Source: Hydrogenophaga sp.
GTDB lineage: Bacteria > Pseudomonadota > Gammaproteobacteria > Burkholderiales > Burkholderiaceae_C
NCBI GenBank assembly: GCA_018993155.1
Contig: JAGKSX010000094.1
Coordinates: 1 to 54,354, forward strand
Direction: 5' to 3'
DNA length: 54,354 bases
Position 1 is the stretch's first letter; every line of letters begins with the position of its first letter. The notes under the pieces are model-generated. The model had not been told where the DNA came from. It was given only the letters and a program-made list of their open reading frames with translations, and searched no databases. Shown one piece after another: positions 45,056 to 53,197 of this stretch. The position numbers were made by a program, and so were the translations under genes.

Positions 45056-45919
45056 ATGAGCTTGACCCGGTCCGACTTCCGCTTCTTCCACCGCCTGCGC
45101 GTGCGCTGGGCCGAGGTGGACATGCAGAAAATCGTGTTCAACGCACACTATCTGATGTACTTCGACACCGCCATCACCGACTACTGGCGCGCCCTGGCCC
45201 TGCCGTACCACGAGACGATGGAGCAGCTCGAAGGCGATCTGTACGTGGTGAAGGCCACCGTGGAGTTCCATGCCTCCGCGCGGGTGGACGACCAGATCGA
45301 CGTGGCCATGAAGTGCAGCCGCATCGGAACCTCGTCGCTCAGCTTCACCGGCGCGATCTTTCGCGGTGACGAGCACCTGATCAGCGGCGAGCTGATCTAC
45401 GTGTTCGCCGACCCCGCCACGCAGAAGTCCCGCCCGGTGCCGCCCGCGCTGCGCGAGGCCCTCAACGGTTACGAGGCCGGCGAGCCCATGAGCTCGGTGC
45501 GCGTGGGACCCTGGAGCGAACTCGGCCCCGACGCACAGCGCCTGCGCACGGCGGTGTTCGTGGAGGAACAGCGCATCCCCAAGGAACTCGAATGGGACGA
45601 AGCCGATGCGGTCGCGCTGCACGCCGTGGCCTACAACCGCCTGGGCCGCGCGGTGGCCACGGGGCGCATGCTGCCGCACGAACCGGGCGTGGCGCGCATC
45701 GGCCGCATGGCGGTGGAGCGTTCGTTGCGGGGCGGGCGGTTGGGGCGGGACGTGCTGCACGCATTGATGGGCGCGGCCCGCGAGCGCGGCGACACCGAAG
45801 TGATGCTGCACGCCCAGCGCAGCGCCGAGGGCTTCTACACCCGGCTGGGCTTCGACCGCCGGGGAGAGGCCTTCGAAGAGGCCGGCATCCCGCACCAGGA
45901 AATGGTCGCGAAGCTCTGA
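45056..45919 (+). CDS. Fusion of hotdog thioesterase and GNAT acetyltransferase
   Basis: 287 residues with two domains. Residues ~1-137 are a YbgC/FadM-type 4HBT thioesterase (RVRWAEVDMQKIVFNAHYLM, with Asp22 in the catalytic position). Residues ~146-287 are a GNAT domain of the YjcF type (AVFVEEQRIPKELEWDEADA, IGRMAVERSLRGGRLGRDVL, FYTRLGFDRRGEAFEEAGIP). The reading frame runs through without a stop between domains. The thioesterase would release an acyl group from CoA and the GNAT would use acetyl- or acyl-CoA, but no reaction is known for the fusion. It is co-translated with the upstream esterase. Confidence 0.88.
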   Translation: MSLTRSDFRFFHRLRVRWAEVDMQKIVFNAHYLMYFDTAITDYWRALALPYHETMEQLEGDLYVVKATVEFHASARVDDQIDVAMKCSRIGTSSLSFTGAIFRGDEHLISGELIYVFADPATQKSRPVPPALREALNGYEAGEPMSSVRVGPWSELGPDAQRLRTAVFVEEQRIPKELEWDEADAVALHAVAYNRLGRAVATGRMLPHEPGVARIGRMAVERSLRGGRLGRDVLHALMGAARERGDTEVMLHAQRSAEGFYTRLGFDRRGEAFEEAGIPHQEMVAKL

Positions 45920-45932
45920 ACCGGCGGGCCCT

Positions 45933-46790
45933 TCACCACACCAGCGTTTCGCGCCGGTGGGGCACGGCCTCGAACGGGCCGCCCAGTGCCGCGTGGTCGT
46001 GTGTCCACTCGTCCATGCGCACCTCCCAGCCCTGGTCGGCGCCGGGCCGCGCGCTCACCACCAGGCTGCTGCGGGTGCCGTAGGCACGGTCGGGCATGTG
46101 CACGAAGGGGCTGGAGAGTGCGCGCTCCATGTCGTCGGGCACGCCGGTGTGCGGCAGTTCGCGCACTTCGGCCTGCGCGCGGTCGGTGAGCGTGCGCGCC
46201 AGCGGCTGCAGCCAGTCGTCCGAGGCGCAGCGCTGGTGCAGGCCCACCAGCGCGTCGGCCACGGCCCGCTTGAGGCGCTGGGTCTTGGGCCAGGGCGTGT
46301 CCAGGCTGGCGTTGGACAGGCCATAGACACCAGCCTCCAGTGCCTTGCGGTACAGCCCGGGCGAGCGCGCCTCGTGCGGTGCATCGGGGTGGCGGTTGCT
46401 CAGCCAGGTCCAGCGGTGGCGGTGGAAGTCGCCCACCACCAGGTTGAAGCCGCCGTAGGCGCCGGGATCGATCGTGGTGGCGAGTTGGTCCGCGTCGTGC
46501 TCGTCGCTCTGGCCCTGCAGCCAGCGCGTGACCAGCTCACCCCGGCTGCGCGGGCCCGGGCCGGCCTGCGTCTGCCGCACATTGGTGAGCATGGCGACCC
46601 GGCCACGAGGGCTCAAACCGAGCCAGGTACCGCCGTCGCGCAGGTCGCGCCCGGCCACGATCTCGGTGCCGTCGGCCAGGGTCCAGCGGTGCAGGGCTTC
46701 GGTCGGCCGGTCCAGGAACTCGTCGCGGTTGGCCGCGATGAGCAGGGGACAGCCCGGGTCGGCATGCAGGGCAAAGGCGATCAGACACAT
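45933..46790 (-). CDS. NRDE-family (TANGO2-like) protein
   Basis: 285 residues. It begins MCLIAFA with the conserved Cys2 and has the NRDE signature at 21-24, followed by RDLRDGGTWLGLSPRGRVAMLTN-type residues and the GGFNLVVGD stretch, as in the TANGO2/NRDE family. The Cys2 resembles N-terminal nucleophile hydrolases. The function is unsettled; eukaryotic TANGO2 is linked to heme and lipid metabolism. It lies 19 bases after ygfZ on the same strand and is convergent with the thioesterase fusion. Confidence 0.88.
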   Translation of the reverse strand: MCLIAFALHADPGCPLLIAANRDEFLDRPTEALHRWTLADGTEIVAGRDLRDGGTWLGLSPRGRVAMLTNVRQTQAGPGPRSRGELVTRWLQGQSDEHDADQLATTIDPGAYGGFNLVVGDFHRHRWTWLSNRHPDAPHEARSPGLYRKALEAGVYGLSNASLDTPWPKTQRLKRAVADALVGLHQRCASDDWLQPLARTLTDRAQAEVRELPHTGVPDDMERALSSPFVHMPDRAYGTRSSLVVSARPGADQGWEVRMDEWTHDHAALGGPFEAVPHRRETLVW

Positions 46791-46809
46791 GGCGCACCCG
46801 CCGCGTTGC

Positions 46810-47754
46810 TCAGATGTCGTCCAGCAAGGGGTAGGGCAGGGGCAGCAGTTGCAGCGCCGGGCCCTGCGCGCCGCCGATGTGCAGGCTGCCTTGCGCGGCC
46901 GCGCGGGTCTGCAGCGAGACGATGGCATCGAAACCACCCGAAGGATGGGCCGCCGCCTGCACCACGGTGCCGCAGGGTTGTTCGGCGTCGACGTCATGGA
47001 ACACATCCTGGCCGGCCGCCATGGGTGTCTGGCCATGCACCAGATAGGCGCGGCGCTTGAGTGTGCCGCGAAACTGGCTGCGGGCCACCACCTCCTGCCC
47101 GGGGTAGCAGCCCTTCTTGAAGTTCACGCCCCCGACCGATTCGTAGTTCAGCATCTGCGGCACAAAGGCCTCGAACACCGGCTGGCTCACGGTGGCCACG
47201 CCGCTGCGAACGTCCAGCCATTGCCACAGCGGCTCGGCCATGGCGTCCCCCGCCGGTGCCTGGGTTTGCACAGGCGCAACCCACAGGGCTCGCGCCAGGC
47301 CTTCGGCCGGGTACAGGCGCACCACGCTGGCCTCGCCATCGCGCCACTGGCTCCACAAGGTGGGTGGCAGGGCCGGCGGCACGGCGCTGCCCACGAGGCC
47401 GAAGAGGGCGTAGGCCTCGCTGGCGTCGCTGAGCCTGGCCTTGGCGCGCAGCACGAACATGGACAGGCGCTTGAGCGTGGTGGCCAGCAGGTCGCGGCTG
47501 CAGACCAGCAGGATCTCGTCGGGGCTGCGCTTGAAGCCCACGAAGCTGGCCTGCATGCGGCCCTTGGCCGAGCAGAACGCGGCCAGGCGGGCCTCGGACT
47601 GGCCGAGCATGGCGAAATCCTGCGTCAGCTGACCCTGCAGGAACTTCGCGGCGTCTTCGCCTTCCACCCGGATCACACCCAGGTGCGGCAGCGGGGCAAC
47701 GCCGCTTGTGGCCAGGCCGTCGGGGATGCTGGAGGGGATCGTCGAGGTGCTCAT
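46810..47754 (-). CDS. ygfZ: Folate-binding YgfZ/GcvT-like protein
   Basis: 314 residues of the GcvT-like fold. The YgfZ signature FKKGCYPGQEVVARSQFRG with Cys216 is intact. YgfZ supports assembly or repair of certain Fe-S enzymes such as MiaB in a folate-dependent way. The start at 47754 (MSTSTIPSS) is preferred to an ATG five codons upstream, which lies nearer the divergent mltG promoter region. It leads into the NRDE gene. Confidence 0.9.
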   Translation of the reverse strand: MSTSTIPSSIPDGLATSGVAPLPHLGVIRVEGEDAAKFLQGQLTQDFAMLGQSEARLAAFCSAKGRMQASFVGFKRSPDEILLVCSRDLLATTLKRLSMFVLRAKARLSDASEAYALFGLVGSAVPPALPPTLWSQWRDGEASVVRLYPAEGLARALWVAPVQTQAPAGDAMAEPLWQWLDVRSGVATVSQPVFEAFVPQMLNYESVGGVNFKKGCYPGQEVVARSQFRGTLKRRAYLVHGQTPMAAGQDVFHDVDAEQPCGTVVQAAAHPSGGFDAIVSLQTRAAAQGSLHIGGAQGPALQLLPLPYPLLDDI

Positions 47755-47825
47755 GGCGTCGATTATCATGGCCGGCCCGGTTCCCCGCCGCCCCTCCACG
47801 CCTTGTCCCTGCCGAGCCCAAGCCT

Positions 47826-48836
47826 GTGATCCGTCTCCTGAAAATGTTGCTGGTTGTGTCCCTGCTGCTGGGCATGCTGCTGGCCGCGGGCGGCATGTGG
47901 TGGCTGCAGCAACCGCTGCCCCTGGCAGCCAGCACCTCGGCACAGAACCCGCTGCTCGTCACGATCGAGCCCGGGGCCTCGGCCCAGTCGGTGGCCGACA
48001 CCCTGCAGGCCTCCGGCGTGAACACGCCCTCGCAGTTGCTGTATGCGTGGTTCCGCTTTTCCGGCCAGGCCCGCGACATCAAGGCCGGCACCTACGAAAT
48101 CGCACCCGGCACCACGCCTCGCGCGTTGCTGTCCAAGCTGGTGCGCGGCGAACAGGCGCTGCGCAGCATCACCCTGCTGGAAGGCTGGAACATCCGCCAG
48201 GTGCTGCAGGCCGTGCGCACCTCGCCCGACCTCACGCAGGACATCGAGGGCATGAGCCAGAACGACATCATGGCGCTCATCGGTTACCCGGGCCGGCATC
48301 CCGAAGGGCGCTTCTTCCCGGACACCTACCGCGTGGTCACACGCGCCCCGGCCTCCAGCGTGCTGCGCCAGGCCGCGCAGGCCATGGAGCAGCGCCTGAC
48401 CCAGGTGTGGGAGCAGCGCGACCCGGCATCGCCGCTGCGCACGCCCGATGAAGCGCTCATCCTGGCCAGCATCGTCGAAAAGGAAACCGGCCTCGAGAGC
48501 GACCGCCGGCGCGTCGCGGGGGTGTTCTCCAACCGCCTGCGCATCGGCATGCGACTGCAGACCGATCCGGCGGTGATCTACGGCCTGGGCGAACGTTTTG
48601 ACGGCAACCTGCGCCGGGTCGACCTGCAGACCGACACCGCCTACAACACCTACACCCGCGCCGGCCTGCCGCCCACGCCCATCGCCATTCCGGGCATGGC
48701 CTCGCTGCTGGCGGCCGTGCGTCCCCAGCCCACCAACGCCATCTATTTCGTCTCGCGCGGCGACGGCTCCAGCCAGTTCAGCGCCACCCTCGAAGAGCAC
48801 AATGCCGCGGTCCAGCGCTACATCCTGCGCCGCTGA
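47826..48836 (+). CDS. mltG: Endolytic murein transglycosylase MltG
   Basis: 336 residues. One N-terminal membrane helix (~6-25) anchors the YceG domain in the periplasm. Family features are the LysM-like start [23 protein letters not shown] and catalytic Glu in [10 protein letters not shown], then DPAVIYGLG and the C-terminal [15 protein letters not shown]. It cleaves nascent peptidoglycan strands. The GTG at 47826 is chosen; an ATG 18 bases later would leave the helix without its basic residues. It is the first gene of mltG-tmk-holB-pilZ-tatD. Confidence 0.93.
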   Translation: MIRLLKMLLVVSLLLGMLLAAGGMWWLQQPLPLAASTSAQNPLLVTIEPGASAQSVADTLQASGVNTPSQLLYAWFRFSGQARDIKAGTYEIAPGTTPRALLSKLVRGEQALRSITLLEGWNIRQVLQAVRTSPDLTQDIEGMSQNDIMALIGYPGRHPEGRFFPDTYRVVTRAPASSVLRQAAQAMEQRLTQVWEQRDPASPLRTPDEALILASIVEKETGLESDRRRVAGVFSNRLRIGMRLQTDPAVIYGLGERFDGNLRRVDLQTDTAYNTYTRAGLPPTPIAIPGMASLLAAVRPQPTNAIYFVSRGDGSSQFSATLEEHNAAVQRYILRR

Positions 48837-48867
48837 CCCCGTGCAGGCGCTCACCAGATTTCCGAAC

Positions 48868-49527
48868 ATGCACTCCGCCGGACTCTTCATCACCTTCGAA
48901 GGCATCGACGGCGCGGGCAAGTCCACCCACATCGCCGCGCTGGCCGACGCTTTCCGGGCGGCGGGCCGCAGCGTTGCGCTCACCCGCGAGCCCGGTGGCA
49001 CCCCGCTGGCGGAAAAGCTCCGCGAACTGGTGCTGAACGACGCCATGGATCCGCTGAGCGAGGCCTTGTTGATGTTCGCGGCGCGCCGCGATCACCTGCA
49101 ACAGGTCATCGAACCCGCCCTCATGCGTGGCGAGGTGGTGCTGTGCGACCGGTTCACCGACGCCACCTTCGCCTACCAGGGCAGCGGACGGGGGTTCGAC
49201 CTCGCGGTCCTGCGGCAACTCGAGCGCTGGGTCCAGGGGCAGCCTGGCACGGACGCGCTTCGCCAACCCGACCTCACGGTGTGGTTCGACCTGCCGCCCG
49301 CCGTGGCCGCGCAGCGCTTGGCCTGCGCCCGCGTGCCCGACCGTTTCGAGTCGCAGCCGCAGGCGTTCTTCGAGCGGGTGGCGGCGGGCTACGCCCAACG
49401 CATGGAAGGCGCGCCCGAGCGCTTTGCCCGCATCGCCTCCGACCAGCCCAAGGCCGAGGTCTGGCAGCAGGTGCGTCAGGCGTTCGAACAGCGTGGCTGG
49501 CTTCAACCCACCGAGGCCCGCGCATGA
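48868..49527 (+). CDS. tmk: Thymidylate kinase
   Basis: 219 residues. It phosphorylates dTMP to dTDP. It has P-loop [11 protein letters not shown] (Lys18), [14 protein letters not shown], the DR motif [19 protein letters not shown] and the LID region near residue 150 (RVPDRFESQ). The ATG at 48868 is preferred over a GTG at 48841. The stop overlaps the holB start as ATGA. Position between mltG and holB is the common arrangement in proteobacteria. Confidence 0.95.
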   Translation: MHSAGLFITFEGIDGAGKSTHIAALADAFRAAGRSVALTREPGGTPLAEKLRELVLNDAMDPLSEALLMFAARRDHLQQVIEPALMRGEVVLCDRFTDATFAYQGSGRGFDLAVLRQLERWVQGQPGTDALRQPDLTVWFDLPPAVAAQRLACARVPDRFESQPQAFFERVAAGYAQRMEGAPERFARIASDQPKAEVWQQVRQAFEQRGWLQPTEARA

Positions 49528-50549
49528 GCCAGCTCGCCCCCTGGCTGCAGAAACAGCTGCGCGGCCTGCTGGCCCAGCGCGGCCACGCCTTGCTGCTGTC
49601 CGGCCCGTCGGGCCTGGGCCAGTACGACCTCGCGCTGGCGCTGGCCCGCGCCTGGCTGTGCGAGCAGCCGACCCCCGATGGGGCCTGCGGCGTCTGTGGC
49701 AGCTGCCATGCGATCGACGTGCGCACCCATGCCGACCTGTGCGCGCTCATGCCCGAGACCCTGAGCCTGGAACTCGGCTGGCCGCTGGACGAGGGCGCGC
49801 AGAAAGAAATCGACGACAAGAAGCGCAAGGCCAGCAAGCTCATCCGGGTGGAGGCGGCGCGCGAGGCGGTGGGCTTCACGCAGTTCACGCGCTCGCGCGG
49901 CCGCACCAAGGTGATCCTGGTGCACCCGGCCGAGCGCATGAACATCGAGTCGGCCAACACCTTGCTCAAGACGCTGGAAGAACCGGTGGGGGAAGTGCGC
50001 TTCGTGCTCTCCACCGAAGCCGCGCACCAGCTGCTGCCCACCATCCGCAGCCGCTGCCAGACCCACAGCATGGTGTGGCCCGAGGAGGCCGAGGCGCTGG
50101 ACTGGCTGGTGCAACAGGCCACCGACGGCAACAAGGCGGTGGACCGCGCGCAGGCCGCCGTGTGGCTGCAGGCCGCCGGTGGTCGGCCCGACGATGCCCT
50201 GGCCTGGGCGGCCACCGGTTTGCAGGGCGCGACCTGGGCACAACTGCCCCAGGCGCTGGCCCGGGGCGACTGGGGCACCCTCAATGGATGGCCGCCGGCC
50301 CAGCAACTCGCCGTGCTGCAGAAGCTGTGCCACGACCTCATGGCCCGGGCCGCAGGCGCGCCCGCGCGCTTTTTCCAGACCGATCAACTGCCCCCCGCAC
50401 CCCGCTGGGGTGCGCTGGCGCAGTGGTCGCGCGAGCTCATGAGCGCCGCACGCTCGGTCGAACACCCCTACAACGCCGGCCTGATGCAGGAAGCCTGGGC
50501 GGCGCGCACCCGGCAGGTGCTGGCCAGCGGGGCGGCGCGCAAGGGCTGA
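49524..50549 (+). CDS. holB: DNA polymerase III subunit delta'
   Basis: 341 residues, AAA+ clamp-loader subunit. The zinc-binding Cys residues are Cys46, Cys55, Cys58 and Cys61. The Walker A region is degenerate (GPSGLGQYD, Gln33 in the Lys position), as usual for delta', which does not bind ATP. The SRC motif is present in TIRSRCQ. It starts within the tmk stop. The pilZ gene follows 55 bases later. Confidence 0.93.
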   Translation: MSQLAPWLQKQLRGLLAQRGHALLLSGPSGLGQYDLALALARAWLCEQPTPDGACGVCGSCHAIDVRTHADLCALMPETLSLELGWPLDEGAQKEIDDKKRKASKLIRVEAAREAVGFTQFTRSRGRTKVILVHPAERMNIESANTLLKTLEEPVGEVRFVLSTEAAHQLLPTIRSRCQTHSMVWPEEAEALDWLVQQATDGNKAVDRAQAAVWLQAAGGRPDDALAWAATGLQGATWAQLPQALARGDWGTLNGWPPAQQLAVLQKLCHDLMARAAGAPARFFQTDQLPPAPRWGALAQWSRELMSAARSVEHPYNAGLMQEAWAARTRQVLASGAARKG

Positions 50550-50604
50550 CGCACGGCCTTAAAACCACCCGCGCGGCAGGGTATTGCCGCTAAACTCGCC
50601 AACC

Positions 50605-50976
50605 ATGAGCACCTCCCCCCCTCCATCGGCTGCGGCGGCGCGGCCGAGCGTGATCCAGCTCTCCATCAAGGAAAAGGCGGCGCTGTACGCCGCGTACATC
50701 CCCTTGTTCGCCGACGGCGGCATCTTCATCCCTTCTTCGCGCGAGTACCGCCTGGGCGACGATGTGTACGTGCTGCTCAGCCTGCCCGACGACCCGCAGC
50801 GTTACCCGGTCGCGGGCAAGGTGGCCTGGGTCACCCCCGCCAAGGCCCAGGGCGCCCGCACGCAGGGCGTGGGCATCCGGTTCCCGGCAGACGAGAAGTC
50901 GCGCCAGCTCAAATTGAAGATCGAGGAGATCCTGGGCTCCAGCCTCGGTTCCGACCGCGCCACCCAGACACTCTGA
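50605..50976 (+). CDS. pilZ: PilZ-domain protein
   Basis: 123 residues, one PilZ domain of the type-IV-pilus PilZ type: IKEKAALYAAYIPLFADGGI, DDVYVLLSLPDDPQRYPVAG and GVGIRFPADE. The canonical c-di-GMP motif RxxxR is not evident, as in PilZ itself, which works by binding partner proteins in pilus assembly. TAAACT lies 8 bases before the ATG and no Shine-Dalgarno is visible. The place between holB and tatD is conserved in betaproteobacteria. Confidence 0.9.
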   Translation: MSTSPPPSAAAARPSVIQLSIKEKAALYAAYIPLFADGGIFIPSSREYRLGDDVYVLLSLPDDPQRYPVAGKVAWVTPAKAQGARTQGVGIRFPADEKSRQLKLKIEEILGSSLGSDRATQTL

Positions 50977-51052
50977 CACACCGATTCCCGGCCAGCCGAT
51001 GCGGCGCACAATGCGGTGCCCATCGGCTTTTTCATGCCGGCACCTTTTCCGT

Positions 51053-51895
51053 ATGTTCACCGACTCCCACTGCCACCTCAGCTTTCCCGAGCTCCGGGCC
51101 CAACTGCCCGACATCCTCGACGCCATGTCGCAAGCCCAGGTCGACCGGGCCCTGTGCATCTGCACCACGCTGGAAGAATTCGAAGACGTCTACAGCCTCG
51201 CCCGCGACCACGACCACCTCTGGTCCACTGTCGGGGTGCACCCCGACAGCGACGAGGTGCAGGAGCCGACGCTCGACGACCTGCTGGAACGCGCGGCCCG
51301 CCCTCGGGTGGTGGGCATCGGTGAAACCGGGCTGGACTACTACCGCCTGGGCGACCGCACGGTGGCCGACATGGAATGGCAGCGCGAGCGGTTTCGCGTC
51401 CACATCCGCGCCGCCCGCCAGACCGCGCTGCCCCTGGTGATCCACACCCGCAGCGCGTCCGACGACACGGTGGCGATCCTGCGCGAGGAGGGCGGTTTCG
51501 CCTCCGGCACCGCCGCCGGGCTGGCGCCGGCAAAAGGGGTTTTCCACTGCTTCACCGAAAGCATGACGGTGGCCCGTGCCGCACTCGACCTTGGCTTTTT
51601 CATTTCTTTCTCCGGCATCCTGACGTTTCGCACCGCGGCCGATCTGCGCGAGGTGGCCGCCTATGTGCCGCTGGACCGCACCCTCATCGAAACCGACAGC
51701 CCCTACCTCGCACCCGTGCCCTACCGCGGCAAGACAAACACGCCGGCTTACGTGCCCTGGGTCGCCAAGCAGGTCGCCGAGCTCAAGGGACTCAGCGTGG
51801 AGGCCGTGGCGGAAGCCACCAGCCGCAATTTCGAGCAGCTGTTTGACCAGGTGACCGCTGCTCCATCGGCACAAATTTCCTCATCCAATACATGA
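51053..51895 (+). CDS. tatD: TatD-family metal-dependent hydrolase
   Basis: 280 residues, TIM-barrel nuclease/hydrolase. Metal ligands are visible as DSHCH (His6, His8), Glu in GIGETGLDYYR, His in LPLVIHTR, His in GVFHCFTES and Asp in LIETDSPYLAP. An insertion of about 15 residues (EEGGFASGTAAGLAPAKG) before the fourth ligand is longer than in E. coli TatD. The start at 51053 is the first ATG that keeps the DSHCH motif near the N-terminus. The stop overlaps the ankyrin gene as ATGA. Confidence 0.93.
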   Translation: MFTDSHCHLSFPELRAQLPDILDAMSQAQVDRALCICTTLEEFEDVYSLARDHDHLWSTVGVHPDSDEVQEPTLDDLLERAARPRVVGIGETGLDYYRLGDRTVADMEWQRERFRVHIRAARQTALPLVIHTRSASDDTVAILREEGGFASGTAAGLAPAKGVFHCFTESMTVARAALDLGFFISFSGILTFRTAADLREVAAYVPLDRTLIETDSPYLAPVPYRGKTNTPAYVPWVAKQVAELKGLSVEAVAEATSRNFEQLFDQVTAAPSAQISSSNT

Positions 51896-52572
51896 GAAAT
51901 CTTAAAAAGTACATTGTTTTTAAATGGATCGCTGCTCTGATCCTGGCGTGCACGGGTTCGGTCTGGGCCAGCTCGTTCGACGACTTCTTCATCGCCATCG
52001 CGAAAGACGACGTCGCCACCGTGCGGCAGCTCGGGCAGCGGGGTTTCGACCTGAACACCCGCAACGCCGCAGGCGAGCATGCCTTGTACCTTGCGATTCG
52101 CGGCGACGCGCCGCAGGTGACCGACTTTCTGCTGAGCCAGAACAAGGTGGACGTGGAGGCTCGCACCAGCAAGGATGAGAGCCCCCTGATGATCGCGGCG
52201 ATCAAAGGCCAGCTGGATCTGGCCAAACGGCTGATCGCGCGCAAGGCCGAGGTCAACAAGCCGGGCTGGACGCCCTTGCACTATGCCGCCAGCCACGCCG
52301 GCGACAACAGCGCGGCCATGGTGCGGCTGCTGCTCGAACACCACGCCTACATCGACGCCGAGTCGCCCAACAAGACCACGCCCCTCATGATGGCCGCCCA
52401 ATACGGCAGCGCGGGCGTGGTCAAGCTGTTGCTGGAGGAGGGCGCCGACCCGCTGCTCAGGAACGAACGGGGACTGACCGCGATTGATTTCGCGCGGCAG
52501 GCGAATCGGCAGGCTTCCGCCGATATCATTGCGGCCTTTGTGCGCGCCCAGCAGCCCAAAGGCAAGTGGTGA
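51892..52572 (+). CDS. Exported ankyrin-repeat protein
   Basis: 226 residues. A basic N-terminus and hydrophobic segment (KWIAALILACTGSVWAS) form a signal peptide, probably cleaved after Ala26. About five ankyrin repeats follow, for example SPLMIAAIKGQLDLAKRLIA and TPLMMAAQYGSAGVVKLLLE. The product is a periplasmic protein-binding scaffold; the partner is unknown. The first ~15 codons are strikingly AT-rich, which may help initiation. It overlaps tatD by 4 bases. Confidence 0.9.
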   Translation: MRNLKKYIVFKWIAALILACTGSVWASSFDDFFIAIAKDDVATVRQLGQRGFDLNTRNAAGEHALYLAIRGDAPQVTDFLLSQNKVDVEARTSKDESPLMIAAIKGQLDLAKRLIARKAEVNKPGWTPLHYAASHAGDNSAAMVRLLLEHHAYIDAESPNKTTPLMMAAQYGSAGVVKLLLEEGADPLLRNERGLTAIDFARQANRQASADIIAAFVRAQQPKGKW

Positions 52573-52632
52573 AGCCAGGCCTGCGACCCGCAGGCTCTGG
52601 TCGAACTGGCCTGGAGTAGGTGTAACCCACAT

Positions 52633-52646
52633 GCGCCAAATGGCGC
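52633..52646. promoter_or_regulatory. Short inverted repeat upstream of tctB
   Basis: GCGCCA (52633-52638) and TGGCGC (52641-52646) flank AA, 46 bases before the tctB start. The spacing is too tight for an RNA hairpin, so an operator half-site pair is more likely. No regulator gene is adjacent. Confidence 0.3.
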
Positions 52647-52692
52647 GGCCGCATCAAAATCGCCCCCGACACCCACAAATTGAGGAGACGCC

Positions 52693-53181
52693 GTGAAATT
52701 GGCAAGCCAAAAGGACTTTTTCTCTGGACTCATGTTCACCATCGTTGGCATCACGTTTGCCATCGGAGCGACCAACTTCACGGTTGGCAGCGCGGCGCGC
52801 ATGGGCCCAGGCTACTTCCCACTGTTGCTAGGCATCGTCCTGGCGGGGCTGGGACTGATCGTGACGCTGCAGTCGTTCAAGAGCAAGGCCATCGATGGTG
52901 ACCCCATCGGCAGCATTGCCTGGCGCCCCCTGGGCTTCATCATCGGCGCCAACCTGGCTTTCGGCATCCTGCTCGTCGGCCTGCCAAGCGTGGGCCTTCC
53001 CGCCTTCGGTCTGATCGTCGCGATCTATGCACTGGTCCTCATCGCCGGCTACGCGCGCCCCAACTCCAGCCTCAAGGAGTCGGTGATCCTCGCGACCATC
53101 CTTGCCGTCGGCAGCTACGGCGCCTTTGTCTACGCATTGAATCTGCAGTTCCCGGTGTGGCCTGCGTTCCTGACCGCCTGA
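52693..53181 (+). CDS. tctB: Tripartite tricarboxylate transporter small membrane subunit TctB
   Basis: 162 residues with four predicted membrane helices (~10-30, 42-60, 75-98, 110-150). It starts with GTG preceded by GAGGAGACG. The TctB signature MGPGYFPLLLGIVLAGLG is present. It partners with the large subunit TctA encoded 16 bases downstream. The periplasmic binding protein TctC, usually encoded just upstream, is absent; it may lie past the right edge or elsewhere. Confidence 0.93.
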   Translation: MKLASQKDFFSGLMFTIVGITFAIGATNFTVGSAARMGPGYFPLLLGIVLAGLGLIVTLQSFKSKAIDGDPIGSIAWRPLGFIIGANLAFGILLVGLPSVGLPAFGLIVAIYALVLIAGYARPNSSLKESVILATILAVGSYGAFVYALNLQFPVWPAFLTA

Positions 53182-53197
53182 TCCGGAGACTCTTTTC

